Shown here one piece after another: positions 1 through 9,651 of a DNA stretch of 64,000 bases. The DNA lies in NCBI GenBank assembly GCA_010094025.1, contig ML991780.1, positions 1 to 64,000 on the forward strand, in the 5' to 3' direction. Made by a program: the position numbers and the translations under genes. The DNA is from Viridothelium virens (taxonomy: Eukaryota; Ascomycota; Dothideomycetes; Trypetheliales; Trypetheliaceae). The notes under the pieces are model-generated. The model saw nothing but the letters and a program-made list of their open reading frames with translations. It ran no database searches and had not been told where the DNA came from. Positions within the stretch are counted from its first letter, which is position 1; each line of letters starts with the position of its first letter.

Positions 1-229
1 TCTCTTAATTCCTGTAATAAGTAATAAACCAGAATGGGTATTTTCTAATATATGTTATACAATTTTTTGGGATAAAGCATAGCTTAATCTAGATATTATT
101 AAACTTTAAGAACTTTTAAAGGATTAAAAGAGATTAAATATTTTAAAAGATTAATTATATAATTTAGAGTAAATTATCTCATACAATAGCTTATTAAGGG
201 GAGGAATTTTATTTTATTACGATAAGTGT
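1..229. other. AT-rich block at left edge
   Basis: This stretch is strongly AT-rich and TA-rich, with no reading frame, and changes abruptly to ordinary composition after about base 230. In Pezizomycotina such blocks are usually old repeats mutated by repeat-induced point mutation (RIP) or AT-isochore margins. I see no recognisable transposon coding sequence, so the origin is inference. Confidence 0.5.
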
Positions 230-301
230 GTCAGCGCTGACGATATCGGCGATATCGCGGTAATTTATCGTACGATAGGGCTTATCGTACGATACGTATC
301 G
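230..301. repeat. Cluster of six perfect palindromes
   Basis: Six perfect inverted repeats lie in 72 bases: GTCAGCGCTGAC (230-241), CGATATCG (241-248), GCGATATCGC (249-258), TATCGTACGATA (266-277 and again 283-294) and CGATACGTATCG (290-301, overlapping the previous one). The 12-mer TATCGTACGATA occurs twice with starts 17 bases apart. The cluster sits exactly at the AT-rich/normal boundary. It may be a terminal or sub-terminal part of an old mobile element, or a binding-site array. Confidence 0.7.
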
Positions 302-1018
302 CGCCTATCGTTGCCCAGTCTGCGAAAATGGCAGAACTGGAGGTTTGGGCTCTTCGACCACCGCGGGGGCCAAAACCATCTCGCCCATCTTGCACAACCC
401 CTTTCCCTCGTTCGCCGCGCCGCTGTGCTCAATATTTCTCACCAAAACCTCAACCTCTATGTCTAGCAGGAGGTCAAAACTTGTCCACTATTTCTCTCGG
501 CGATTTTGCGGCCAAATGTGGAAGCTTGAGTGCTGGGAAGTTATGGAGTAATGCGCTAGTACTGTATTAGTGAGTGTTCCGATTCGAGTCTGCATGTCTT
601 GTGTCAAAGGATGCAAGCTACTGCGACTAATGCAAAGATGCGCAGAGAATTGATATATCAACTTCGGCGTGTCTGGATGGCCAAGACAATGTCCTACATG
701 AAAGGGAATGGGATGTGTGTCTCCTGTACTTTCTGCCTAAATTAGAGTGCTTGGCGTGTATGCAAATTCGGCGGCTACGCTGAATCTGTGAGTCCGTCCA
801 TCAGCTTGACCAATGAGCTTAGAACTATATATGGCAGGATTCTGAGAAGCGGCAAGGGCCGCTTTCAGGTCTACTGCAGGGCATTGCTTACTATCGGTAG
901 GATACCTTGATGCTTCGTATCTTCTCATCTCCTTCGCAGTATAACCTCTCCATTCGTTCAGACTTCTTTCGTAGAGGACCTGGGTTCCCCTTCTCTAATA
1001 TGAGTGTCGTTGGAATCA
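302..1018. other. Non-coding stretch upstream of the surface protein gene
   Basis: There is no convincing gene. Two overlapping forward ORFs of 68-80 codons near 328-570 have arbitrary composition and no family resemblance. The last 200-300 bases are presumably the promoter and leader of the surface protein gene starting at 1019. Confidence 0.5.
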
Positions 1019-4000
1019 ATGGCCCGCCAAGTCGCGCTCAAAGCTATCATATGCAGCCTTCTTGCAAGATATGTTTTCGCAGCAGGTCATTCGAATTCTA
1101 GTTTCTCCTTACGATCGTCGTCGTCGTCGTTATCTTCATCTTCTTCTTTGACTACGCCAGAGAGTAGCTCATCCTCAACTCCCTCAGCACACATCGGTGA
1201 CTATATAGTGCAAGGTTTTGGTGGCGTAACTGCCGCTTCTTCATCTTCTTTGCCAACTGTCTCGACTGTTCTTTCTTCTGCCAATATCCACAATGCACTG
1301 TCAGCCGGACTTTCGAACAATACCCAATGGCAGCTCAACACGACAAATCGAGGCGAATTACCAATACCACCAATGTGGGCTGGAAACTCTGAAGAGAGTT
1401 TTACCACTATCACCACCACTTTCTGGGATGATTGGAACAGCCGGACTGATACAGAGACATTCACCAGTACCAGCTTGCTGGCGCCGTCCTATTCTGAGTA
1501 CAGAGGGCCCTCAATAGGAAGTGGAAGCTCCTTCGCTCAGACCTGTAATGCTGCATCACAGGTCTGGTCTGCCGTTTATGAGTCATTGACGGCGACTATC
1601 ACAACATCCGTAGTGCCCACATATTCCTACATCACGAATTATCCACCCGGTCCTCATCCGACTTTTACTTTGTGCGACCACTATCCGAGAGCTCATGGTA
1701 GTCCAAATGTAACTAGGGTCCTGGCGAACGCTACCTATACCACAGTAGTCACTATCACGACTGTATCGCCCAACCCTGCGCAGCCTCCGCCAGCTTGCAG
1801 CATAAATTCCGCAGACTGTGAACAACTGTGGAGCAGTTATGAGCTTGACGGCAATTTCATTCTCGACACTCTTACAATTACAGGTGCACTTCAGCTAAGT
1901 ATTTGGGGATCACCTGAGAAGTACAGCTACTGGTCGATTGCAGGCTCGGATTTCATAGCCCCACGAACGCCAGCATGCCCATCCTCAGATCTGACAACGC
2001 TGACCAGCACCTGTAATGAAGAAGCTCAATACTATCTCGGCGATGCCGCTAGTGAGAACAGCTGTCTCATCTACTCTGGACCCGTAAGATTGCTGTACTT
2101 TCCCCCAACTGACGATGGCAATGAGTTTTGCCACGTCAATGCAACAACAAATTTCATACAACCTACTGGCGCACCAGGAATACCAGAAACAGTGGAACAG
2201 TTTGGCACGACGTTTACTTCCGGCACTGCTTACCTCTCATTCGAGACCTTGTACGCAAAGAATCGATGCGGTCAGACCGTGGGAACCCCAATTTCTAATT
2301 ATTTCTATCCTTTGCCATCTAGCGAGGTTACGACCGAATGTGCAGGTAGTCTGCCGAAAAATGGGATAACTAGCAACTACATCACTGCGGTGGAGCAGCC
2401 CATGGGTCCCATCAATTACAACTATCTTAATGGACCGGTCCCTGCTTCAGTATACAAGTGCATGCCAAATTGCAACGGTGGTCTGCCTGGCTGGGAGACC
2501 TTGTGTCCGACCATATGGGATAACTATAATCCGGTATTGGCATTCCCTACCGGTTTGCTCAATCTTCAGGAGGCATGGCCTGCGTCTAATTGCTACTTTG
2601 ATACCTTTTCCCTTTTTGAATTAGAGGGAGGCGGCAATCTTCTCTTCGACCCTCCATACTTGTTGACTCCAGTCAACGCTCCGGCTGTACTAACACCGAC
2701 TACGGGCCTCATGGATCCCACAAGTACCACAACCCCAGCACCGGCACCATATTCAAGCCAACCTCAAAAAGGAACAAGTACTCATCCTCCACCTACTCCA
2801 CCACCTGCACCATTGCATTCATCTCAAAGAACCTCGCCCACAGTAGCCCCCGATCCAAGCCCGAAGGCACCATCTGGGGGTCCAAGCAGACCATCACCAA
2901 CCCCAGTCGATCCTCCGGGAGATCCACAAGACCCTTCTCAAGGATCGTGGCCGGCAGGAGATCCGGCGCCCCAGCAAGGAGATCCAGCAGGCTCAAAGGG
3001 AAGTGGAAATCCTACCTCTCCTCAATCCCCACATCCAGGCACTGGAGGTAATTTTGACCACGGAGAAGCTCCTGGTCCGGATCCTGCACCCGATCCGCGA
3101 CCTGTAGATCCACCTAATATTGGTGGAGACCTCGCGTCAATTATCGCTCAGCCGCCACCTCACTCAGACCCAAGTAACTCAGATCCGAACCCAGCGTCAG
3201 GAAATGAAGATGACCCCGGCCGACTGCCCATTGTTGTAGGCGGGTCTGATTCTGGTTCGTCCGGTAGCGGCGAGCCACATAGCGGCTCCAACGCCGATCC
3301 TGGCAACATCGTCTCCCTACTCAACAGCCCTTCGAAAGTCAGCAACGGCAAACCACCACCAGCTCCACTCGCCACCATTGGCAGCCACACTGTCCAGGCG
3401 GGAGACCCAGCTAATCCAGGGGTCATCATCGACGGCTCCTCCCTTTCCGCAGGCGAAACCACCGTCATAGCCGGGACCCCCGTCTCCGTTGGTGCACATT
3501 CTCTCATCATGGGCAGTGCCACCACCATCCCTCGCGCCTCCGTCCTTGCCCACCCCAACGATCCAGTCACCACCATCGCCAACATCCCCATTCGCCCTGA
3601 TCCAGCTGGTGCTCCTGGTTTCCTAGTCGGCTCGCGCACGCTCTCTCCCGGCGCATCCATGACCGTAGGAGGCACACTCCTATCCGTCGCATCGGACGGC
3701 GCTCTCGTCATCAGCAGCACGACAGCGCTCGCGCTCCCCGCCGGCAGCGCAGATAGCCCTGATCATGCATCCGGCGACGCAGATCGTGGTCCAGAGGGCG
3801 CGTCCGCTGTGTTCACCTTCGATGGCAAGTCCTATACCGCTCATGTAGGCTCCCCGCTTGTTGTGGACGGCGCAACGCTTATGCCCGGGGGACCTGCAGT
3901 GACCGTTGCAGATGGGGAGGTGCTGAGCCTGGCTTCCAACGGCGTAGTCGTGGATGGTTCGCGGACATTTGCGTTCTCTGGTGACGGCGGTGCCACAGCT

Positions 4001-4651
4001 ATCGCTGCTGATGTAGCGACAGGAGTGAGGGGTGAGGCGGTCATCACGCTTGGCGGACACGTGTATACTGCGCTTGAAGAGGGCGGAGGTGATGTGCTGC
4101 TCGGCTTGATGACGCTGACACCGGGTGAGGTGACGACGGTAGATGGGCAGCGGCTCAGTATAGGCACCGGGGGAGAGCTGGTGGTCGGTAGCGCAACTGA
4201 GGAATTTACGGTCGCTTTTACGAGTGCAGATCCCGGTGCAATGAGCGAGGCGGTGGTTACGCTGGATGGGCACGCGGTGACGGCTGTGGAAGAGGGGCTG
4301 GAGGCTGTACTTGGGGGATCGATGACGCTGTCGTGGGGTGAAGTGACAACAATAGATGGAGAGACGGTGTCGTTCGGAGCTGGAGGACTAGTCGTAGATG
4401 GGCGGACAGTGAGCATGACAGCAATGTCTGGAACGAAGGCTGGGACTGCTTCTCCAGCGACGCCGACTGTGTCTGGCGCTAGTTCTGGGATCGGAAATGG
4501 TGGGATTACATCGGCTGCAAGCACAGGCGCACAAGGAACGGATGGACCTGGATCGAGTGCAAAGCGTAACATGAAATCTGGACATCAATGGCGTTGGACT
4601 TTACTGGTTCTGATGGTAGCTTGGGCTGTGGTTTTGGATCTCAGCAGCTAG
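1019..4651 (+). CDS. GPI-anchored repeat-bearing cell surface protein
   Basis: Single-exon gene, about 1210 residues. The open frame reaches a GTG at 1004, but the first ATG is at 1019 and begins a good signal peptide (MARQVALKAII..., hydrophobic to ARYVFAAG). Next come a Ser-rich stretch (1100-1290, encoded partly by a TCG/TCT run), a Cys-containing ectodomain to about 2650 with many N-x-S/T sites, a Pro/Asp/Ser-rich stalk rich in DP and PP pairs (about 2690-3330), and about five degenerate repeats (about 3370-4425) sharing a core like V(T/S)(V/I)DGexLS-gGgLVV. The end is a Ser/Gly/Thr linker, a basic RN-K patch and a hydrophobic tail (4580-4650) without charged residues after it, as in GPI signals. 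It is therefore likely carried to the wall or plasma membrane. The repeat type is common in uncharacterised ascomycete surface proteins; the function, perhaps adhesion, is unknown. Confidence 0.85.
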   Translation: MARQVALKAIICSLLARYVFAAGHSNSSFSLRSSSSSLSSSSSLTTPESSSSSTPSAHIGDYIVQGFGGVTAASSSSLPTVSTVLSSANIHNALSAGLSNNTQWQLNTTNRGELPIPPMWAGNSEESFTTITTTFWDDWNSRTDTETFTSTSLLAPSYSEYRGPSIGSGSSFAQTCNAASQVWSAVYESLTATITTSVVPTYSYITNYPPGPHPTFTLCDHYPRAHGSPNVTRVLANATYTTVVTITTVSPNPAQPPPACSINSADCEQLWSSYELDGNFILDTLTITGALQLSIWGSPEKYSYWSIAGSDFIAPRTPACPSSDLTTLTSTCNEEAQYYLGDAASENSCLIYSGPVRLLYFPPTDDGNEFCHVNATTNFIQPTGAPGIPETVEQFGTTFTSGTAYLSFETLYAKNRCGQTVGTPISNYFYPLPSSEVTTECAGSLPKNGITSNYITAVEQPMGPINYNYLNGPVPASVYKCMPNCNGGLPGWETLCPTIWDNYNPVLAFPTGLLNLQEAWPASNCYFDTFSLFELEGGGNLLFDPPYLLTPVNAPAVLTPTTGLMDPTSTTTPAPAPYSSQPQKGTSTHPPPTPPPAPLHSSQRTSPTVAPDPSPKAPSGGPSRPSPTPVDPPGDPQDPSQGSWPAGDPAPQQGDPAGSKGSGNPTSPQSPHPGTGGNFDHGEAPGPDPAPDPRPVDPPNIGGDLASIIAQPPPHSDPSNSDPNPASGNEDDPGRLPIVVGGSDSGSSGSGEPHSGSNADPGNIVSLLNSPSKVSNGKPPPAPLATIGSHTVQAGDPANPGVIIDGSSLSAGETTVIAGTPVSVGAHSLIMGSATTIPRASVLAHPNDPVTTIANIPIRPDPAGAPGFLVGSRTLSPGASMTVGGTLLSVASDGALVISSTTALALPAGSADSPDHASGDADRGPEGASAVFTFDGKSYTAHVGSPLVVDGATLMPGGPAVTVADGEVLSLASNGVVVDGSRTFAFSGDGGATAIAADVATGVRGEAVITLGGHVYTALEEGGGDVLLGLMTLTPGEVTTVDGQRLSIGTGGELVVGSATEEFTVAFTSADPGAMSEAVVTLDGHAVTAVEEGLEAVLGGSMTLSWGEVTTIDGETVSFGAGGLVVDGRTVSMTAMSGTKAGTASPATPTVSGASSGIGNGGITSAASTGAQGTDGPGSSAKRNMKSGHQWRWTLLVLMVAWAVVLDLSS

Positions 4652-5524
4652 CGCCTATGGTATGGCATTACTTTGAAAGCGTGCGACAGTCTACCTCATA
4701 TGAAAAGTAAATATCCTGACAAACTACCCATTCGGCGTCTACTACACCCAGCAATCCTCCAGACGATCCGCACGACGATTACCCAACGACGGAATGAAGA
4801 GGCCGGAAAGGGAAGGTGTGGCGGGCGTTCACCACTGGAGCCTGGCTGTGGCGTCACCGAGGAATTTCGCGAAGAAGCAGGCTGCTATTTCCATCCTTAA
4901 TCGAACCACATCAAAAGTTCAATCTCATACATTTGAAGTCCCAGCCAGTTGAGATCTTGGATTGCCTGTCACTTTGATTTGATGGCTCTGGACTGAATAG
5001 CGACAGAGCACGGCGTTACCTCGACGTAGATCCTCCTACTCGATGTCGCCAGTGCGTGATTCTACACTGTGCTACCTCCACTATCCTGCGCAGAGGTCGC
5101 GACAAGTCGTATCTTACTAAGACGTGGACCCGCATTGTAAGCTACACAGTGCTGACTTTCTGTGTACTCGGGGTACTGTACTACCTTTCGAGATTTATCC
5201 CTTTCGGTGCCTTGATTCGTCCATCAGACTCGTATTCGAGAGCCACACTTTGCAAAGTCATGTTGGTATCGCCTATGCGGCTAGCATCTAGCGAAAGACC
5301 TCCAATCGATGACGTGAACGGACATGAAATAAAGCAATGCTCTCGAGTTCAGCTCGTCCTTAGCTTGATCGGCTTATCGCCACTGCATTTCACTCCAGGG
5401 TATAATTGCAATTCTGTGAGCACACAGTCCTTGGAAAGATTCCGATCTTGCTTCATCGTACAAAATATTTGTCATTGATATCTCGGCATTTCTCGATGAT
5501 CTCCCCTTCAACGCAAGACAAAAA
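4652..5524. other. Intergenic region before the SAT4-type gene
   Basis: This holds the 3' end of the surface protein gene and the promoter of the SAT4-type gene on the same strand. Short ORFs at 4673-4900 and 5056-5478 have no recognisable content. I see no repeat or RNA gene. Confidence 0.5.
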
Positions 5525-7141
5525 ATGGCGAACGACCCCTCCAAAACACCACTGCAACAAAATCCTGCGATACCGTCCAATCTCAATGACCCCCCTACTC
5601 TTGCCCCGGCGATAATAGGAACTGGCGTTTCCTTGGCAGTGATTACCAACGGGGTGGTAGCCGCTCGCTTGAATGCCAATTTCCATGCAGCCCGGAAGCT
5701 TGGATGGGATGATTGTATGGCAAGGCGATACCCCATGCTCTTCACAACTAACGACCAAGCGGCGCAGATTTTTGCATCTTGGCTCTTCTGTTGACCGTCG
5801 CTTATACAGCGCTCAGCATCAGCTGTATGTCCTATATGTCCACTCGGTCCAGCGCTAAGTACCATAATAGTCTCTCGTACTGCGCGACACGAGTGGGATG
5901 TGCCTAGGAGTTTTCTGGACCCCCCTTTCTCGCAGGTAACATGAGCCGAATTTTCTCTACAACCCTCTTCAGCGTCAGATGGCCGCAGTTGCGGTTTAAA
6001 CAACAGAAGAGCACAGTGCACGGAGGGATCCCCAGAAGCAAAATTCTTCTCTTCGCAGACAAATAGGATTTAGACTCCACTTCTTCAGAGAGTTCCTTCG
6101 GCGAGGACTTTGGAATACTAGCGATCGTCACCATTCTTCTAGGATGCTTGCTGATCATAGTTTGTTAGGTCACATACGCACAAACCATGGTCTATGGTCC
6201 ATCAATATTCTTTGCGAGAGCTGCCATATTGGCTCTCTACTTCCGAGTGTTCTCTCCGAAAAAGACCATACGTGTTCTTATATACGTTGGAGTAATAACA
6301 CTACTGCTTGTGTATATTACCGGACTCGCAATCTTGACTGCGTATTGCACGCCGAGGAGGGGCGGTGCATGGGATTCGCTCCTTGCGCAGCATTGCACTC
6401 CGGCCACGAGTATTAATGCCATCGTACAATCCGTTGTAGGCATCGTGTCAGACATTTATATTCTGATGCTTCCACTGCCTGTCATCTACAAGCTCAATCT
6501 TCCTTCCAAAACGAAAGCCGGGATCTTTGCCATTTTCATGTCTGGAATCTTGTAGGTATTTCCGACACCCTGGCAAAATGCTCCTGTGTTCCATCTTTCA
6601 CTAATATTGTCAAGTGCGTTGACCGCTACTTCTCTGGGCTTATATTACAGGGTCCTAAACTGGAAGGGGACGGACCGGACGTGGGCTGCTGCGAAATTCG
6701 TGCTTTGCGCGTATGTGGAAACCATGCAACCTAATTTCGATACCTGCAACCTCGCTAATATCGATTAGATTCATAGAAAATAACGTTGTCATCATTGTGA
6801 GCTGTGTTCCAGCCGTTGCGCCATCCTGGAAAGCCTTTATCATTAGGTCTGCCACGTTCCTTACTCCATCCTCGCTACGATTATCGCTTCGCCCTGTAAA
6901 GCGGCCGGGTGATGTTCAAAGCCACCACCGAGTGACTGGGCTTACTGCTAGGTCTGAAGACAAGTCACTGAGCTTGGAGTTACGTACACGTCTTCACAAT
7001 GGCGAATACCTTGAGCTTTCAGGCCGTGCGTGGCCAGAAATATCAAATACTGTAAGAGCCGGGCCTGTTGACCGTAGTGTACAGGGCAATGACATTACAA
7101 AATCTGTGCGAATGGACCAGAGGTCAGAGACATGCTTATGA
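5525..7141 (+). CDS. SAT4/rhodopsin-like (PTH11-type) seven-helix membrane protein
   Basis: Six exons can be joined in frame: 5525-5714, 5768-5824, 5871-5935, 6169-6551, 6615-6710 and 6769-7141, giving 387 residues. The start ATG follows aaaaa and is in frame with the first helix (PAIIGTGVSLAVITNGVVAA). Family hallmarks of the fungal 'rhodopsin domain' proteins (PF20684) occur in order: GWDD at the end of exon 1, HEWDVP across exon 3, VTYAQTMVYGPSIFFAR, SDIYILMLPLPVIYKL in helix 5, and ENNVVIIVSCVPAVAPSW in the last helix. The cytoplasmic tail is about 105 residues. There is no CFEM domain at the N-terminus, so it is the CFEM-less form. PTH11 relatives sense surfaces or ligands; the ligand here is unknown. 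Exons 2 and 3 are only 57 and 65 bases. Confidence 0.88.
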
Positions 7142-7617
7142 CGATGGCAACAGAAGTGCCTGCATGTTTGATTCTGGCGATCAGTCAACCATACGCTGTG
7201 TATATCAAGAATTCACTGAACTGTGTCTTGAAGAGAAGAAACGTTGGCTTCTCTTCTCCACCGCTTGATGTTGAAGCTAGGAGCGAGGACAAGGGGTGTT
7301 AGGTTGCAAAACTGCAGAGGCCAAACGAAGATGCGGCAGAGCGGGATTTTCAGGTAAGAGACATACTTTCCTACAATGGACATGACCATCTCCTTTCCAC
7401 TACCTCACGAAAATAAGGACTCACGTCCCATGTTATTGGCATTTCACAGGATCCGAATCTCTACAAGTTTGATGCCATGTTTACATCGAAGTAAATATAA
7501 TATTAACGAAGGGAAAGCTTGTTGAACGGTATTCAGGGAAGATCCCTCGTGAAGCCTGTGTGGCTGAGGAGTAGCCCGCTTGGTTGCAGTCTCATAAACT
7601 AAGCAATGCCTATGTGG
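7142..7617. other. Convergent 3' flanks
   Basis: This lies between the ends of the SAT4-type gene (+) and the SMP-30-like gene (-). The middle is AT-rich (around 7490-7510). No gene is seen. Confidence 0.5.
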
Positions 7618-8616
7618 CTACAGCTTGAACGCCAACAGCTCCCCTCCGATAACCGTTGTCCCGCTCACCGGTACCGGTCGACCTCCATTTGTCGTCACGA
7701 AAATCGTATCCTTCGTCTTCGGCGTAACGCCAAACCTCACACTCGTCGGCCCCGCAACCTCAGTCGAGTTCGGATTTCCCGCAAAGACGCTCACCGCATC
7801 ATGCTCCACTAGATTAACGAGAATGATCTCTTCAGTCTCGACTGAAGCGAGGTACGCGGCCCGCTGATCCAGTGCAAAATCGTCATTAGTTATATTGCTC
7901 GCGAGAGTAGTGAAGGCGCCGGTCGCAGCGCCGATATTGGGATCGATGGGTACCCGGCCGAATTTTTCAGCAGCAGTGTTGGTGTAGTATAGGTAACCGT
8001 CTTGGACGCGGATTCCATTGACGCCAGGACCTAACGCCCCAGATGGAGCTGCTAGAGCAGTATTGTTGAGAGCGAGCTCCAAAGTCCCTGTCCGGGTGTC
8101 GAAGCGCCAGATCGCGCCGAAGCTAGAGTCCGCCAGCAATATCATGCCCGCTTGAGCGGGAAGGAGTGTCAGGCCATTCACGAAGGCAGTTTGGTGCACA
8201 TCTGCGATTTTGGAGACGGTCGTAGTAGACGTCCGTAGGTCTGCGCGCCAAATGGAGAAAGAGCCTGGAGTTGAGGTACCTGTAGTGAGACTGATGTTGC
8301 CAGCGGCGAAGGCGAATACGTTGGGGAAGACCTCCACGATGCCTGACAGGGCATTGCTATCGGGAATGGTGGCGATAAGTTTCGCATTGTTTGAGGGCGG
8401 TTGGGAAGGATCGATGAGATAGAGCTCAGGCACGTCCGCCCGTGTTACTAAGATTTTCCCGTCCCACGTGGGAGCTAGGTTCTCGCACCAGGCACCCACA
8501 GGAAACTGGTGTATTACAACTGGATTATTCTTTGTTTGAGTCTTGACTGGAGAAGCAGAGCAAGAGAGGATTGACGAAATGAGAGAAACAAGATTAAGGA
8601 CCCATCTCAGAAACAT
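7618..8616 (-). CDS. Secreted SMP-30/gluconolactonase-like beta-propeller protein
   Basis: Intronless, 332 residues. The ATG at 8616 opens a signal peptide (MFLRWVLNLVSLISSILSCS) followed by a short linker. The rest is a run of propeller-like strands: CENLAPTWDGKILVTRAD, then VFAFAAGNISL, FVNGLTLLPAQAGMILLADS, GVNGIRVQDGYLYYTNTAAE, DDFALDQRAAYLASVETEEI and TSVRFGV--KDTIFVTTNGG. This pattern is that of fungal secreted members of the SMP-30/gluconolactonase/LRE-like group, which are usually 320-350 residues. The enzyme activity of this branch is not established; lactone hydrolysis is possible. The conserved metal-binding residues cannot be assigned confidently by eye. Confidence 0.82.
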   Translation of the reverse strand: MFLRWVLNLVSLISSILSCSASPVKTQTKNNPVVIHQFPVGAWCENLAPTWDGKILVTRADVPELYLIDPSQPPSNNAKLIATIPDSNALSGIVEVFPNVFAFAAGNISLTTGTSTPGSFSIWRADLRTSTTTVSKIADVHQTAFVNGLTLLPAQAGMILLADSSFGAIWRFDTRTGTLELALNNTALAAPSGALGPGVNGIRVQDGYLYYTNTAAEKFGRVPIDPNIGAATGAFTTLASNITNDDFALDQRAAYLASVETEEIILVNLVEHDAVSVFAGNPNSTEVAGPTSVRFGVTPKTKDTIFVTTNGGRPVPVSGTTVIGGELLAFKL

Positions 8617-9651
8617 CTCGCCGACAATCCCTCACGAGGCAATTGGCTGGTAGAGGATGTAGGCAAGCAGAGTCTGACGGCGAAAGGCTCAGACGAACGA
8701 GAATGAGCCAGAAAAGTGAGCGCAGATAAAGTGAGCAGACAAAGTGAGGAATGCGTTGTCTTATAAAACCCTCCGGTCATTGAGGCACGACTTCACTTAG
8801 CACCTCTGAGCATGCGTAGTCCATACCTCGCTGTGCGTCGAGCGGGTCAGCCGGACTATGGATTCGAACTAGGGACGCCTATTGGGCCAGTCCCCGAATT
8901 TTCACTCATCTAAGTAAACAGCAGGAAGACGGGAAACCAAGAGGAGAATAGATGATGTTTGCGCCGACCCCCAAACGACAGCCGATCTATCACACTAGAC
9001 TAATAAGCAATTAGTGAGCTGAGAACTTCGGTCTGACTCTTGGATCTGCAAGATGATAGACTTAATCATACGAAGGAAGCTATTCTCTTTTCCAAGCCTA
9101 CCATATCGCATAGGGAAGCTACTTTGATGATGGTCCTCGGACCTACTACGGAGTTTTGGTGCAGAGCATTATTAAGACATAAAGATCCTCTCGACGGTGC
9201 TGTCAAGAGTTCCTAGCAACAACGTCGATGGCGCTGGAGAGTCATCAGTGGTCGTCAGCTCAAAGCATATTAGTCCTTGTTAGTACCTCAGGTTGGCTAC
9301 GCCTCAGCTGACAATGTACGTAAAGTTAATGCACACCAAAATTGGGAGAGCGGCTGCAATAGTTACCTCCTCTAAGAATACAATTCATTAATAGTATTCG
9401 TGTGTGCAATTGTTCTAAAAATTTAAAGGATTATATAGTCGAAGTCGGAAGCTGGCCTTTCTTCCCTGTTTTTTAATATTTATTCTTTCCCCTTGAGAAA
9501 AAGGATTCATGTCCCCATTGCTGAAAGTGCTACGTCATCCGCGCCATGCATGGTGGCATGGGTGACATGGTGCCTGCAGCAAGTGGGACAAACTTTCAAA
9601 GACCCTGAACTCAAACCAGTGCCGCCCAACCCTTTCCTCTCCTGTCATATC
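8617..9651. other. Divergent intergenic region with a tRNA-like fragment
   Basis: This is the promoter side of both the SMP-30-like gene (-) and the dienelactone hydrolase gene (+). On the minus strand TTTTATAAG (about 8760-8768) is a possible TATA-like element about 145 bases before the SMP-30-like ATG. On the minus strand 8860-8889 also carries box A-like TGGCCCAATAGG and box B-like AGTTCGAATCC, too close together for a tRNA. An AT-rich run lies near 9465-9485. Confidence 0.45.

Noticed and set aside
3160-4572. Long antisense ORFs (186-243 codons) opposite the surface protein repeats
   Set aside because: They mirror the GC-rich, biased codon use of the plus-strand gene, are Thr/Ser/Pro runs with no domain, and are fully explained as shadows.
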